A stretch of DNA of 64,000 bases from an uncultured Bacilli bacterium (GCA_934097015.1 CAKONF010000001.1:1-64000); one strand, 5' to 3'; shown: positions 8,218 through 16,855, counted from the first letter of the stretch. Program-made: numbers and translations. The notes: a model not told the origin generated them from the sequence alone.

Positions 8218-8314
8218 GTACCAATTCACTTTATGAGCGAATTGGTGCTAGTATCACACTAGCCAACCCCTTTTTATTCTTTGAAGCTGTTCTCAGGGGG
8301 CAGCTTCTTTTTTT
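8218..8314 (+). ncRNA. Candidate small RNA between recG and nifJ (about 97 nt)
   Basis: The transcript predicted from the promoter at 8184 folds as ACCAATTC/GAATTGGT (8220-8246). It is followed by TTGG..CTAGT/ACTAG..CCAA (8242-8266), which shares five bases with the first stem, so the two are mutually exclusive in part. It ends in a strong terminator GAAGCTG/CAGCTTC (8283-8307) with eight T. The terminator loop is TTCTCAGGGGG. No plus-strand gene follows, so it is not a leader. The end touches the nifJ stop codon on the other strand. It matches no RNA class I recognise. Confidence 0.6.
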
Positions 8315-11300
8315 TATAATAAATTTTTGTAATAATTATAACGTTTGATTGCGTTATTTTTTTGATTTTCTAATAAAGACTCGGCTTCTTTTTCATTTTT
8401 CTTTTTTAATGAATTATATCTAACTTCATTATTTAAATATTCTTCATATTTATCAAAATTTGGTTCTTTTGAATCTATTGTTAATTTATTATCTATGTAT
8501 CTCATAAGTATATTGTATCCGCATTCTACAGATAATTTTTCTTCTTCTATAGAATTTACTAAACCACCGTTTATACCATGTTCTATACATGGAGCGTATG
8601 CAATGATTATAGATGGACCATTATGATTTTCCGCTTCTATCATTGATTTAATTGCTTGCATTGGATTAGCTTTTAAACTTATACTTGCAACATAAACATT
8701 ATCATATGTAGTTGCAATTTTGAATAAATCTTTTTTATATGTATGCTTTCCGTTTGTTGCAAATTTTGCTACTGCTCCTAATTTTGTTGATTTTGATGAT
8801 TGTCCTCCAGTGTTTGAATATACTTCAGTATCTAATACTAATATATTTATGTTTTCATTTGATGAAAGTACTTGGTCTATTCCTCCGAAGCCTATATCAT
8901 AAGCCCAACCATCTCCTCCAATACACCATATACTTCTTGATGTAATATAATTTATTAAATCTTTGTTGAAGTTTGTATTTTCTAATTTATTTTTAATAAC
9001 AGATGTTATTTTATAATCATCTTTATTATTTAACCATTCTTTATATAATTCATTATCTTTATCTTTTAGCATTATTTGTTCTATTTCATTTCTTTTTTGC
9101 GTGTAAGATTTTAACATTCCCAATCCAAATTCTGCATTATCTTCAAATAGACTATTAGCCCAAGGAATATTATATGGAGTACTAGGACAAGATGCACCAT
9201 ATATACTAGAACAACCTGTAGCGTTTGCTATCATAAGTTTGTGTCCGAATAATTGTGTAAGAAGTTTTATATAAGGGGTTTCTCCACAACCAGCACAAGC
9301 ACCTGAAAATTCAAATAATGATTTTTGATATTGACTTCCTTTTATACTTGTTATAGGTAAATTCGTTTTATTAATATGATTATTAAATACTTCTTTTTCT
9401 AATTTTGAAGTAGGTTTCATTTCTTTTAATTCCAATGCACTTTTTCCTAATTTACCAGGGCAAATTTTAGTACATAGTCCACATCCAGTACAGTCTTCTT
9501 TACTAATTAATACTGAATAGTTTTCATCACTTCCAATGCATTTTATATGTTCTAATTCATCTGGTCCACCGATGATCGGTCTTATAACAGCATGAGGACA
9601 AACTATACTACACATACCACATTGTATACAGTTTTCTCTAATCCAATTTGCTGCTAAAGGAGATAATGCACGTTTTTCATATTTAGTATTTCCACCTTTT
9701 AATATACCTGATGATAGAGCTAGTAATTCTTTTGTGGATAAACTACTACCTTTTCCACAGTTTATTTTTTCTATAATAGTTTGATATCTATTATTTTCTT
9801 CGTTTATTTCACTATCTATATTAACTAATTCTAATTTAGTATTTTCTATTGCTCTTATATTTGATTCTACTATACTATTTCCTTTTACACTAAATCTTTT
9901 ATTAATTAAATCTATTAATTTATTTTTATAATTATCTATATTTAAATTTTCTAATATTATTTTTTCTATTATTATGCCTATTCTACCTGGGATACCACTT
10001 TTATATGATATATCATTTGCATCTATTTTATATACTTTTATATTTTTTTCTTTTATAGTTTGTTTTATATTATTTGGTAGTAATTTATTTAAAATATTAT
10101 CTTCTTTGTTTGTATTTATTATTAGTATGCTATTATAGTTTGATTGTTCTAATACATCATATTTATATAAATAGTTTTCTTTTGTTATTACAATTATATT
10201 TGGTTTTGTTGTATAAAATGGAGCTTCTATTTTTTTATCACTTATTCTTATATGAGAAATTGTTAAACCTCCACTTTTTTTAGAATCATATTCAAAATAT
10301 CCTTGTACGTATTTCTCATCACCTATTATTTTTAATAAATCTTTACTTGCTCCTACACTTCCGTCTGAACCGTATCCGTAAATTTTAATTTCATCACAAT
10401 CTAAATCTAAATTATAATTATAGTTTTTAAGTGATGTATTATTCAAGTCATCTTTTATACTTAATGTAAAATTATCTTTTAAATCTGTTTCTAACATTTT
10501 ATATACATTATAAATATCATTTGGAGTTGTATTTTTTCCAGATAATCCGTATCTTCCTCCTACAATATTTACGTTTCTGTCTTTTAATGCTGCTAATACA
10601 TCTAAATATAATGGAGATCCTATACTTCCTGCTTCATTTGTCTTATCTAATACAGCAATATTTTTAACTGAGCTAGGTAAAGCTCTTTCTAAATAGAATT
10701 CACTAAATGGTCTATATAAATGTACTTCTATTAATCCAGCATTATCTAATTTATCAACTACTAATTTTATAGTATCACAAACTGAACCCATTGCTATTAT
10801 TACATTCTCTGCATTTTCTTTTCCATAATAATTAAACGGTTTATAGTTTGTTCCTTGTATTTCATTTATTTCATTCATGTATTTTTCTACAATAGTTGGT
10901 ACAATATCATAAAATTTATTTCTTGCTTCAGTACATTCAAAATATATATCTTCATTTTGAGCTGTTCCTCTAGTTATTATATTATCTGGATGTAATGAAA
11001 TGTTTTTAAAATCAGTTATCTTATCTCTTTCAATTAATTGTTCTACTTTATTAAAATCTATTTCTTTTATTTTATTCAGTTCATGACTTGTTCTAAATCC
11101 ATCAAAGAAATGTAAAAATGGTATTGATGTACTTATTGTAGATAAATGAGCTACACAGGCAAGGTCTTGTGCTTCTTGTACATTGTTTGATGCTAACATA
11201 CAGAATCCAGTTTGTCTTGTTGCATAAATATCTTGATGGTCTCCTAATATACTTAATGCGTGAGTTGCTAAACTACGTGATGCAACATGTATTACGCATG

Positions 11301-11607
11301 GCAACATTTCACCTGCTATTTTATACATATTTGGTATCATTAAAAGTAATCCTTGACTTGCCGTAAATGTAGAACATAAACTTCCAGTTAATAAAGCTCC
11401 ATGCATTGCTCCTGCTGCACCTGCTTCACTTTGCATTTCTATAACATCTGTTTTAGAGTTAAAAAAATTAGGAACACCTTTATTCTTTAATTCTTCAATT
11501 TCACTTGCCATTGGGCTAGATGGTGTTATTGGATATATAAAACTCATTTCACTAAATCTATATGCTACGTCAGCGCATGCTGTATTTCCATCTTTTATTT
11601 TATACAT
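8314..11607 (-). CDS. nifJ: Pyruvate:ferredoxin (flavodoxin) oxidoreductase
   Basis: Single-chain PFOR that decarboxylates pyruvate to acetyl-CoA and passes electrons to ferredoxin or flavodoxin. It is oxygen-sensitive and marks anaerobic metabolism. 1097 aa against the usual ~1170. The N-terminal pyrimidine domain contains YPITPSSPMA at ~25-35 and an intact CoA/domain II region. Two 4Fe-4S motifs, CIQCGMCSIVCP near 665 and CTGCGLCTKICP near 725, are followed by the proximal-cluster cysteines in CAGCGETPY near 800. The thiamine-diphosphate site GDGWAYDIGFGG..NTGGQSS lies near 925-970. The C-terminal activation segment is shortened. No obvious own terminator; the plus-strand small RNA abuts its end. 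Confidence 0.93.
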   Translation of the reverse strand: MYKIKDGNTACADVAYRFSEMSFIYPITPSSPMASEIEELKNKGVPNFFNSKTDVIEMQSEAGAAGAMHGALLTGSLCSTFTASQGLLLMIPNMYKIAGEMLPCVIHVASRSLATHALSILGDHQDIYATRQTGFCMLASNNVQEAQDLACVAHLSTISTSIPFLHFFDGFRTSHELNKIKEIDFNKVEQLIERDKITDFKNISLHPDNIITRGTAQNEDIYFECTEARNKFYDIVPTIVEKYMNEINEIQGTNYKPFNYYGKENAENVIIAMGSVCDTIKLVVDKLDNAGLIEVHLYRPFSEFYLERALPSSVKNIAVLDKTNEAGSIGSPLYLDVLAALKDRNVNIVGGRYGLSGKNTTPNDIYNVYKMLETDLKDNFTLSIKDDLNNTSLKNYNYNLDLDCDEIKIYGYGSDGSVGASKDLLKIIGDEKYVQGYFEYDSKKSGGLTISHIRISDKKIEAPFYTTKPNIIVITKENYLYKYDVLEQSNYNSILIINTNKEDNILNKLLPNNIKQTIKEKNIKVYKIDANDISYKSGIPGRIGIIIEKIILENLNIDNYKNKLIDLINKRFSVKGNSIVESNIRAIENTKLELVNIDSEINEENNRYQTIIEKINCGKGSSLSTKELLALSSGILKGGNTKYEKRALSPLAANWIRENCIQCGMCSIVCPHAVIRPIIGGPDELEHIKCIGSDENYSVLISKEDCTGCGLCTKICPGKLGKSALELKEMKPTSKLEKEVFNNHINKTNLPITSIKGSQYQKSLFEFSGACAGCGETPYIKLLTQLFGHKLMIANATGCSSIYGASCPSTPYNIPWANSLFEDNAEFGLGMLKSYTQKRNEIEQIMLKDKDNELYKEWLNNKDDYKITSVIKNKLENTNFNKDLINYITSRSIWCIGGDGWAYDIGFGGIDQVLSSNENINILVLDTEVYSNTGGQSSKSTKLGAVAKFATNGKHTYKKDLFKIATTYDNVYVASISLKANPMQAIKSMIEAENHNGPSIIIAYAPCIEHGINGGLVNSIEEEKLSVECGYNILMRYIDNKLTIDSKEPNFDKYEEYLNNEVRYNSLKKKNEKEAESLLENQKNNAIKRYNYYKNLL

Positions 11608-11659
11608 TTATATCACATTCTTTCTATATCCATTATAATATTATATTAATTTAAACTCA

Positions 11660-11689
11660 AATAAAAACTTACTAATTGTGTAGTAAGTT
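11660..11689 (-). terminator. Intrinsic terminator of the gene at 11714-12562
   Basis: AACTTACT/AGTAAGTT pair around an 8-nt loop (11666-11689) and the minus-strand side continues TTTTTATTT. Confidence 0.7.
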
Positions 11690-11713
11690 ATACTTTTATT
11701 ATTTATATATTTT

Positions 11714-12562
11714 TTAATTATTTATTGGTTCTGAAGAATACCAATAATAATTGTCGTTAAAAATTTTAAATATATGTTTATATCTTTGAATTTCATTATC
11801 TTCTTCAAATAATTTTAAAATTTTTTGGTCCAAATCTGTACAATCATCATTATCGTATGAAAAAGAAAACTTTTCATTGTTATTTGATTTGCATGAAATA
11901 GCACCGCCACTTGTTTCACATACAATTGCTTTGTCATAAATAATAATTTCATTTTGTTTTTTTTCATAATTTGTTAAGCTATTATAAAATGTTTTTATTG
12001 AACCACTTCTTGCTTCACAAATAATTCTATAATTATCATTAGTTACGAGTACCATATCAGATGCAGAATTAAAATCAAACAATTCATTTTGTGAATTTAA
12101 TATATAGTTTTTTTTACTGTTATATTTATTTTTAATAAATTCATTTAAATCATCTTTTTTTACTTCTTGTAAAGTATCATAAGAATAGTAATTATCATCT
12201 CCAGTTGGTGAGCCACATTTATAATCTGAATTAGTATAATTTATGTTATTCTCTAGTAAATATTTTTTTAAATTATAAATTATAAAGTCTGCATTGCTTG
12301 AATCTTCTATAGAAACTTTTTTATCATAATATAACCCCATGCTTTTATCGTTTGTTATTAATTCTTTTTCTAGCTTTTTTATGTTTTCATCATAATTTTC
12401 TATTTTTTTTGTTGTTGAAGGTATATTACTATTATTTGCTGTTTGTTTACTTTTATTTAAGACTTTATCATAAACAATATAACCTCCTAAACCTAATACA
12501 CATACAATTAAAACAATTATTAGCATTATTAAACCTTTTGAATTTTTTTTAGTTTCTTCCAT
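11714..12562 (-). CDS. Membrane-anchored protein of unknown function
   Basis: 282 aa from ATG at 12562 (AGGAG 11 bp upstream; an in-frame GTG at 12571 overlaps that site). A single N-terminal membrane helix (LIMLIIVLIVCVLGLGGYIVY) follows a lysine-rich start. An extracytoplasmic domain with several cysteines follows (CGSPTG, CEARSG, CETSGGAISC, CTDLD). The pattern of a short linker and a folded C-terminal domain suggests a membrane-tethered, possibly disulphide-bonded exported protein. No catalytic motif is visible. It is monocistronic with its own terminator, lying between nifJ and a small RNA on the other strand. Confidence 0.7.
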   Translation of the reverse strand: MEETKKNSKGLIMLIIVLIVCVLGLGGYIVYDKVLNKSKQTANNSNIPSTTKKIENYDENIKKLEKELITNDKSMGLYYDKKVSIEDSSNADFIIYNLKKYLLENNINYTNSDYKCGSPTGDDNYYSYDTLQEVKKDDLNEFIKNKYNSKKNYILNSQNELFDFNSASDMVLVTNDNYRIICEARSGSIKTFYNSLTNYEKKQNEIIIYDKAIVCETSGGAISCKSNNNEKFSFSYDNDDCTDLDQKILKLFEEDNEIQRYKHIFKIFNDNYYWYSSEPINN

Positions 12563-12660
12563 TTGTTTCACTCTCCTACTTTAATTGTAATATATTTTCT
12601 AGTTATTGTATATCGTTAAATAGTATATTTACATTATTTTATGTAAATTCAGAAAATATT

Positions 12661-12677
12661 TCCGTGCTTATAGTACG
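12661..12677. promoter_or_regulatory. 17-bp element shared with 25017-25033
   Basis: TCCGTGCTTATAGTACG is identical to the element upstream of the small RNA at 25.1 kb. The inner part CGTGCT-TAT-AGTACG is a near-perfect inverted repeat. It ends 27 bp before the -35 box of the RNA promoter, suggesting an activator or repressor site. Confidence 0.6.
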
Positions 12678-12704
12678 TATTTTAAAATAATTATTATATA
12701 TATG

Positions 12705-12732
12705 TTGACACAAATAATAATTGTGTTATAAT
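12705..12732 (+). promoter_or_regulatory. Sigma-A-type promoter of the small RNA at 12740-12810
   Basis: TTGACA (12705-12710), 16-bp spacer, TATAAT (12727-12732). Confidence 0.7.
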
Positions 12733-12739
12733 TTTATTA

Positions 12740-12810
12740 GGGAACATTCAAATTGCTGAATGTCTACCTGTTTGGGTTAGACACACGTATTAATTACGTG
12801 TTCTTTTTTT
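12740..12810 (+). ncRNA. Candidate small RNA, relative of the RNA at 25083-25161
   Basis: A 71-nt transcript with three hairpins: ACATTCA/TGAATGT (12744-12763), GTCTA..TAGAC (12762-12782) and a terminator ACACGTA/TACGTGT (12783-12801) followed by TCTTTTTTT. The ATGTCTACC..TG..GGG..TAG core of the second hairpin matches the RNA at 25.1 kb. Both promoters carry the same upstream 17-bp element. No small hydrophobic reading frame lies opposite it. Downstream, 12856-12866 carries ACCCCCTGTAG, also found inside the 25.1-kb RNA. This explains most of the 371-bp gene-free stretch 12563-12933. Confidence 0.65.
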
Positions 12811-12879
12811 GAACCATAATTATAATACTAGCGTCTAATTAATATTTAACCAATTACCCCCTGTAGAGTATTTTAGATA

Positions 12880-12919
12880 ATAAATAAAACATTAACAAAT
12901 GTTAAATTAATGTTTTTTT
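12880..12919 (-). terminator. Bidirectional-looking terminator after the 178-aa gene
   Basis: AACATTAA/TTAATGTT (12888-12914) with T-rich sequence on both sides. On the minus strand it lies 20 bp after the stop of the gene at 12934; on the plus strand it is followed by eight T. Confidence 0.6.
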
Positions 12920-12933
12920 CATAACAAAAAATA

Positions 12934-13470
12934 CTAATCATCAATATTATTTATCATATCGAATATTGGATTAGTATCATTTTCATATAGAATTAAGTCT
13001 TTATTTAAAATATTTAATACATTTTTATTAGAAGTTATAAGTAAAGTATTTGTACTTATTTTTTTTATATCATTTTTATTGTTAATATCTATATAGTTTT
13101 CAACATTATTATATATGTATATACCATTTGTTTTCCAAATAGATAATATGTTTGGGTAAATATCTTTGTATAAATCTTCTTCATATAATAATTTATAGTT
13201 TGATAGACCTAAGTTATACATAATTGTTTTTAATATAAATAGATTTGTTTCACAATATAATTTGTTTATAATAATATATATTTTGTTTTGAATAATAAGA
13301 TTTGTTAGTTTATATTTATTTATTATTTGTTTTAAATTTGTTTCTAGTACTTTGTAATTAGTTATGAAGTTATTTTCTAGTATAGTATTTGTTTTTTCTT
13401 TATATAATTTATTGTTCTTAGATATCCATATTTCATTATCTAATATTTTTATATATATTTTATTATTCAT
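12934..13470 (-). CDS. Hypothetical protein in the engulfment cluster
   Basis: 178 aa, unusually rich in Asn, Ile, Lys and Tyr, with no signal peptide or membrane helix. It follows the SpoIIQ-like gene by 21 bp and ends at a terminator, so it is probably co-transcribed with it. The segment LIIQNKIYIIINKLYCETNLFILKTIMYNLGL, then YKLLYEEDLYKDI, loosely recalls the helix-strand pattern of actin-like proteins. In Bacillus the gene mbl lies downstream of spoIIQ. The resemblance is weak and I do not assign a function. Base composition is as AT-rich as its neighbours. Confidence 0.6.
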   Translation of the reverse strand: MNNKIYIKILDNEIWISKNNKLYKEKTNTILENNFITNYKVLETNLKQIINKYKLTNLIIQNKIYIIINKLYCETNLFILKTIMYNLGLSNYKLLYEEDLYKDIYPNILSIWKTNGIYIYNNVENYIDINNKNDIKKISTNTLLITSNKNVLNILNKDLILYENDTNPIFDMINNIDD

Positions 13471-13491
13471 ATAAATCCTAGTTAAAAAGAC

Positions 13492-14133
13492 TTAGTTATT
13501 TAAGTCTTCTAATTTCATTTGGTAATAGTTTTCTGGGTCTATATTATTACCATTTAAACTAACTTCAAATAACATCATATTATCACTAGTTGATGATATA
13601 TTATTTTTACCACTAGTACCTATTACTTCGCCTTGTTTTATAGTTTGATTTTCTTTTACTTTTACATTATCTATACTATAATATGTTGTTGTTAAAGTAT
13701 TAGAATGTGTTATTTCGACTACATTTCCTAGTAATTCATCTTTTGATATTTTAGTTATTTTACCATCAAGTGTAGATAGTACATCAAATTGTTCTTCACT
13801 AGTATATAGTATTCCTGTATTTGGCATATAAGTATTTTCATATAAAATTAGAGACTTTTGTTGAGATTCTTCATCTGCGTCTTTATCATAGAAATCTATA
13901 TCTGTTGTAATATTTTCTTTGTCAAATGGTTTTATTATAGATTCTGTTTTTATGTTTGCAACTGGTGTATCATTATCTATAAAATCTTTTAATATGTAAG
14001 ATAAGTTTAAAGAATCTCCATAATAATTATCTAATTTGTTGCTAATAAATACCATACTTACGAATACTATTAATATTAATGATAGATAAATTGTAGCGGT
14101 AGCCCATCTTTTTAATTTTAATCTTGTTTTCAT
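13492..14133 (-). CDS. spoIIQ: M23 (LytM-fold) peptidase-like protein, SpoIIQ-type
   Basis: 213 aa. A basic start, one membrane helix (ATIYLSLILIVFVSMVFI, ~13-30) and an extracytoplasmic LytM/M23 domain (ITKISKDELLGNVVEITHS, then VKENQTIKQGEVIGTSG, then MMLFEVSLNGNNIDPENYY). In active M23 enzymes the last block is HLHFEV-like. Here the HxH pair is missing, as in SpoIIQ proteins that act as a scaffold rather than a peptidase. SpoIIQ sits in the forespore membrane and joins the SpoIIIA complex in the mother cell. The neighbour spoIID supports the assignment. A GGAAGGTG site precedes ATG. Confidence 0.75.
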   Translation of the reverse strand: MKTRLKLKRWATATIYLSLILIVFVSMVFISNKLDNYYGDSLNLSYILKDFIDNDTPVANIKTESIIKPFDKENITTDIDFYDKDADEESQQKSLILYENTYMPNTGILYTSEEQFDVLSTLDGKITKISKDELLGNVVEITHSNTLTTTYYSIDNVKVKENQTIKQGEVIGTSGKNNISSTSDNMMLFEVSLNGNNIDPENYYQMKLEDLNN

Positions 14134-14161
14134 GTTTCACCTTCCTAGTAAGATTATGGGC

Positions 14162-14198
14162 AAAAAAAAAGAAATTATACTATATTTTTGTAATTTCT
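14162..14198 (-). terminator. Terminator between spoIID and spoIIQ
   Basis: AGAAATTA/TAATTTCT (14170-14198) followed on the minus strand by nine T. The stem includes the last codons of spoIID, so spoIIQ needs read-through or its own promoter. Confidence 0.7.
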
Positions 14199-15151
14199 AT
14201 ATCTTGATAATAATATTTTAATATTTCATCATATTTATAATTTTCTTTAGCCATTCCATTAGCACCGTATTGACTCATGCCTACTCCATGACCGTATCCT
14301 TTTGTTGTTATATTATAATTATTATCATTATCTTTTTCTACTTTAAAATCTGTAGAACGTAATGTAAGTAGTTTTCTGAATTCTACTCCTGTGTATGTTT
14401 TTTCATTTACTTTAATTTTTTCTACTCTATTTGTTTTATCTCTTGATAATATTTCTATGTTATCTATATTATTTTGATTTAATAATTCTTTTAGTTTATC
14501 AATAGAATAAGTTGTTGATACTTTAAATTTATTAAGTGATTCATTATCCCATGGTGATGAAACACTTTTTATATTATTTTCACTAAATACGGCGATAGAA
14601 TCTTCTGTATATCCATTTGACATTGCAAAATAAAATGATTTAAATACTTTATTATCTTTTTTCATTACTAGATTTTTTGTTGAATTTACAGCATTTAGTA
14701 TTTTATTATAATATTTTGTATAATCGTCTTGCCACTTTGTTTTCATTTCATCTATTGTGTTATATACTTGGTCGTCTGTAGTAGTTTCTAAAGCAGAATT
14801 TGTATTTTCTATTTTATAAAGTGCATAAGTACGTGATGCTATTGCTTGTGCTTTTAATGCTTCTATATCAAAAGATGCTGGCATTTCACCTGCTACTACT
14901 CCTACAATATAATCTTCTAAATTTAATTCTTTTATTTCATTATTTTTATTAATTCTTATTTTTATATTTGATTCTTCTATTTTTGATGTAGATTCTTTTG
15001 TTTGTTTTTGAGTAGTTTGTTTTGTAATAACAGTTGTTATTTTTGGTTCGTTATCATCAATATCTACACTAAGTGATTTATATATTATACTTACTACAAA
15101 TACTGGAATTAATATTAGTACTACTATATATAACAATAAATTTTTTTTCAT
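14180..15151 (-). CDS. spoIID: Stage II sporulation protein D (lytic transglycosylase)
   Basis: 323 aa. Membrane-anchored enzyme that cleaves septal peptidoglycan during engulfment. An N-terminal helix (LLLYIVVLILIPVFVVSIIY) and a Thr/Lys-rich linker precede the SpoIID domain. The conserved LEDYIVGVVAGEMPASFDIEALKAQAIASRTYAL block lies at ~80-115, with catalytic Glu in AGEMP, and GYGHGVGMSQYGANGMA near 290. Its start overlaps the DUF1146 gene by 4 nt. Together with spoIIQ and spoIIR it is direct evidence for a sporulation programme. Confidence 0.92.
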   Translation of the reverse strand: MKKNLLLYIVVLILIPVFVVSIIYKSLSVDIDDNEPKITTVITKQTTQKQTKESTSKIEESNIKIRINKNNEIKELNLEDYIVGVVAGEMPASFDIEALKAQAIASRTYALYKIENTNSALETTTDDQVYNTIDEMKTKWQDDYTKYYNKILNAVNSTKNLVMKKDNKVFKSFYFAMSNGYTEDSIAVFSENNIKSVSSPWDNESLNKFKVSTTYSIDKLKELLNQNNIDNIEILSRDKTNRVEKIKVNEKTYTGVEFRKLLTLRSTDFKVEKDNDNNYNITTKGYGHGVGMSQYGANGMAKENYKYDEILKYYYQDIEITKI

Positions 15152-15345
15152 AATATTTTAGAAGAGGATAAGAAATCTACTATAAAGTTAGTTAATAAAT
15201 AAGACATTATTAAACTTAGTAATATAATAAATATCTTGGCTTCCATACTTTTTTTAGAGTTCCAAAACTTATTAAAATTAATTCCAGTTAGTGTATATGC
15301 AGAAAGTAAAGTTGTTATTATATATAAATATACTTTTACATTCAT
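15148..15345 (-). CDS. Small membrane protein, DUF1146 (YwzB-like)
   Basis: 65 aa with two membrane helices (~5-21 and ~38-58) and a short polar loop holding NFNKFWNSKKSMEAK. This matches the DUF1146 pattern of Bacillus YwzB, which also lies next to spoIID in Bacilli. It starts 2 bp after rpiB and its stop overlaps the spoIID start (TTATGA), so the three are probably one transcript. Function unknown. Confidence 0.75.
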   Translation of the reverse strand: MNVKVYLYIITTLLSAYTLTGINFNKFWNSKKSMEAKIFIILLSLIMSYLLTNFIVDFLSSSKIL

Positions 15346-15347
15346 AA

Positions 15348-15788
15348 TTAATTTCTTCTTTCATATTCTTTTATTTGTTCTACTCTTCTAATATGTCTTT
15401 CTTCGTTTGCAAAATCAGTTGTTATAAATGCATTTATCCATTCAAGTATATCATTTATATCATTTTTATAACTCATTGCAATTATGTTTGCGTTGTTATG
15501 CATTCTTGCTAATTTTGCTTCTGTTAAATGTGATACGTGAGCACAACGAATTCCTTTTACTTTATTTGCTGCTATAGACATTCCAATACCTGTACCGCAT
15601 AATAATATTCCTATAGAATCTTCGTTATCTCTTACGTATTCTCCTACTGAAAAAGCGTATAAAGGATAATCATCTATTGGTGTATTATGTGTACTTTTGT
15701 CTATTATTTCATAATTATCTTTTAAACTATTAATAATTATTTCTTTTTCTTTTACTCCATTGTGGTCTGTTGCTATTACTATTTTCAT
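15348..15788 (-). CDS. rpiB: Ribose-5-phosphate isomerase B
   Basis: 146 aa cytosolic enzyme of the pentose phosphate pathway. The N-terminal phosphate-binding stretch IATDHNGVKEK is at residues 4-14. GILLCGTGIGMSIAANK near 62-78 contains the catalytic Cys, CAHVSHLTEAKLARMHNNANIIAMS follows near 85-108, and the C-terminal RHIRRVEQI motif is at 134. A GGAGG site precedes ATG by 7 bp. The first 59 nt overlap the 3' end of the ATP-grasp gene in another frame, so translation is likely coupled. Confidence 0.93.
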   Translation of the reverse strand: MKIVIATDHNGVKEKEIIINSLKDNYEIIDKSTHNTPIDDYPLYAFSVGEYVRDNEDSIGILLCGTGIGMSIAANKVKGIRCAHVSHLTEAKLARMHNNANIIAMSYKNDINDILEWINAFITTDFANEERHIRRVEQIKEYERRN

Positions 15789-16779
15789 TTTTTTCCTCCA
15801 TTACTTTTTTAAATATAGGTAGTAAACCTGTATTATCTTTTCTGTGAACTGGCAATTGATATAAATCATGCCCTGGAAAATCATTTCCTTCTATTAGAAA
15901 TGGTTTTTCTTTTCCTATACATACATCCCATCCTACGTACCCTATTTCTGGTGTTATATTAGATACTTCTTGACATAATTTAATTACTTCATTCCAATAA
16001 GGTATTTTTACTCCTACTATATCTTTGTTTGTTTCTGGATGTTTATAAAATATATTTTTGTGTTTATCAATAGCAGGATATTCAATTATACCAGTTTCTA
16101 TATTAATTGTTGTCACCATACCATCATGATTGAAATTATCTACAATATTATCTTTGTTTCCAAATCTAATAAAAGCAGCAACTACTTTTTTGTTTAATGT
16201 GACAATTCTAACAGTATTTATAGATTTAGGATAAATGTCATTGATTATTTTATGTTGTTCTGCTACATCTTCTACTAAATATCTTTTTGTATCTATTAAA
16301 TATTCATATAATTCTTTTGTATCATAATCAGATACTTTTATTTTTTCTACACCTTTTCCACATGATAAAGATAATGGTTTTACTATAACATATTTTTTAT
16401 TTTTTAGATATTTTTTAAATTCATTATAGTTGTCATTTAAGTATATCCATTCTCTATTTAAATATTCATTATATAATTTATTAAATATTGCTTTATCTTC
16501 AAATATATATGATTTAGTTTTGTCATTATATTTTTTTAATATATTATTATTTATTCCTCTAGTAATTATTGTTTTTCTTTCTTTATTGTTCATATTATAC
16601 ATTTCAAATAAATTATAGTCTACATAACCTGCTTCATATTTTAGACCACAGTTTATTATATCAATAAGTATGTTTAGTTTATTCTTATTTGTTTTATTAT
16701 GGACATCATCTATAGTACTAAAGAAATTTTTGTAATTCATTCTAAATATACGTCTTGTTAAATATTTTATCTTTCCCAT
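15730..16779 (-). CDS. Sugar-transfer-associated ATP-grasp protein
   Basis: 349 aa from ATG at 16779, which has GAGGGAT 4 bp upstream; an in-frame start at 16806 lacks such a site. The protein shows the ATP-grasp pattern of the ATPgrasp_ST family. This includes KYVIVKPLSLSCGKGVEKI near 120-140, RYLVEDVAEQHK near 165, SINTVRIVTLNKKVVAAFIRFG near 188 and YVGWDVCIGKEKPFLIEGNDFPG near 290-315. Family members occur in capsule and polysaccharide loci, where the exact ligation is unknown. The C-terminal ~20 residues (NENSNSNRPQWSKRKRNNY) are encoded inside the rpiB start region and look non-conserved. Confidence 0.8.
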   Translation of the reverse strand: MGKIKYLTRRIFRMNYKNFFSTIDDVHNKTNKNKLNILIDIINCGLKYEAGYVDYNLFEMYNMNNKERKTIITRGINNNILKKYNDKTKSYIFEDKAIFNKLYNEYLNREWIYLNDNYNEFKKYLKNKKYVIVKPLSLSCGKGVEKIKVSDYDTKELYEYLIDTKRYLVEDVAEQHKIINDIYPKSINTVRIVTLNKKVVAAFIRFGNKDNIVDNFNHDGMVTTINIETGIIEYPAIDKHKNIFYKHPETNKDIVGVKIPYWNEVIKLCQEVSNITPEIGYVGWDVCIGKEKPFLIEGNDFPGHDLYQLPVHRKDNTGLLPIFKKVMEEKNENSNSNRPQWSKRKRNNY

Positions 16780-16823
16780 AGTATCCCTCAATTTAAATAC
16801 TATCATACTTTTGTGAAAATTAT

Positions 16824-16855
16824 GTAAAAAAAATAGACTAATTTACAGCCTATTT
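16824..16855 (-). terminator. Intrinsic terminator of rpmE
   Basis: AAATAG/CTATTT (16831-16855, partly inside the end of rpmE) followed on the minus strand by eight T. Confidence 0.65.

Noticed and set aside
8214..8268. Very short peptides (7 and 9 codons) in the 8.2-kb RNA as an attenuator leader
   Set aside because: The first ATG lies before the predicted transcription start, neither has a ribosome-binding site and no gene follows on that strand.
12812..12933. Toxin-like peptide opposite the 12.7-kb RNA
   Set aside because: I read both strands and found no hydrophobic frame with a ribosome-binding site; the RNA appears solitary.
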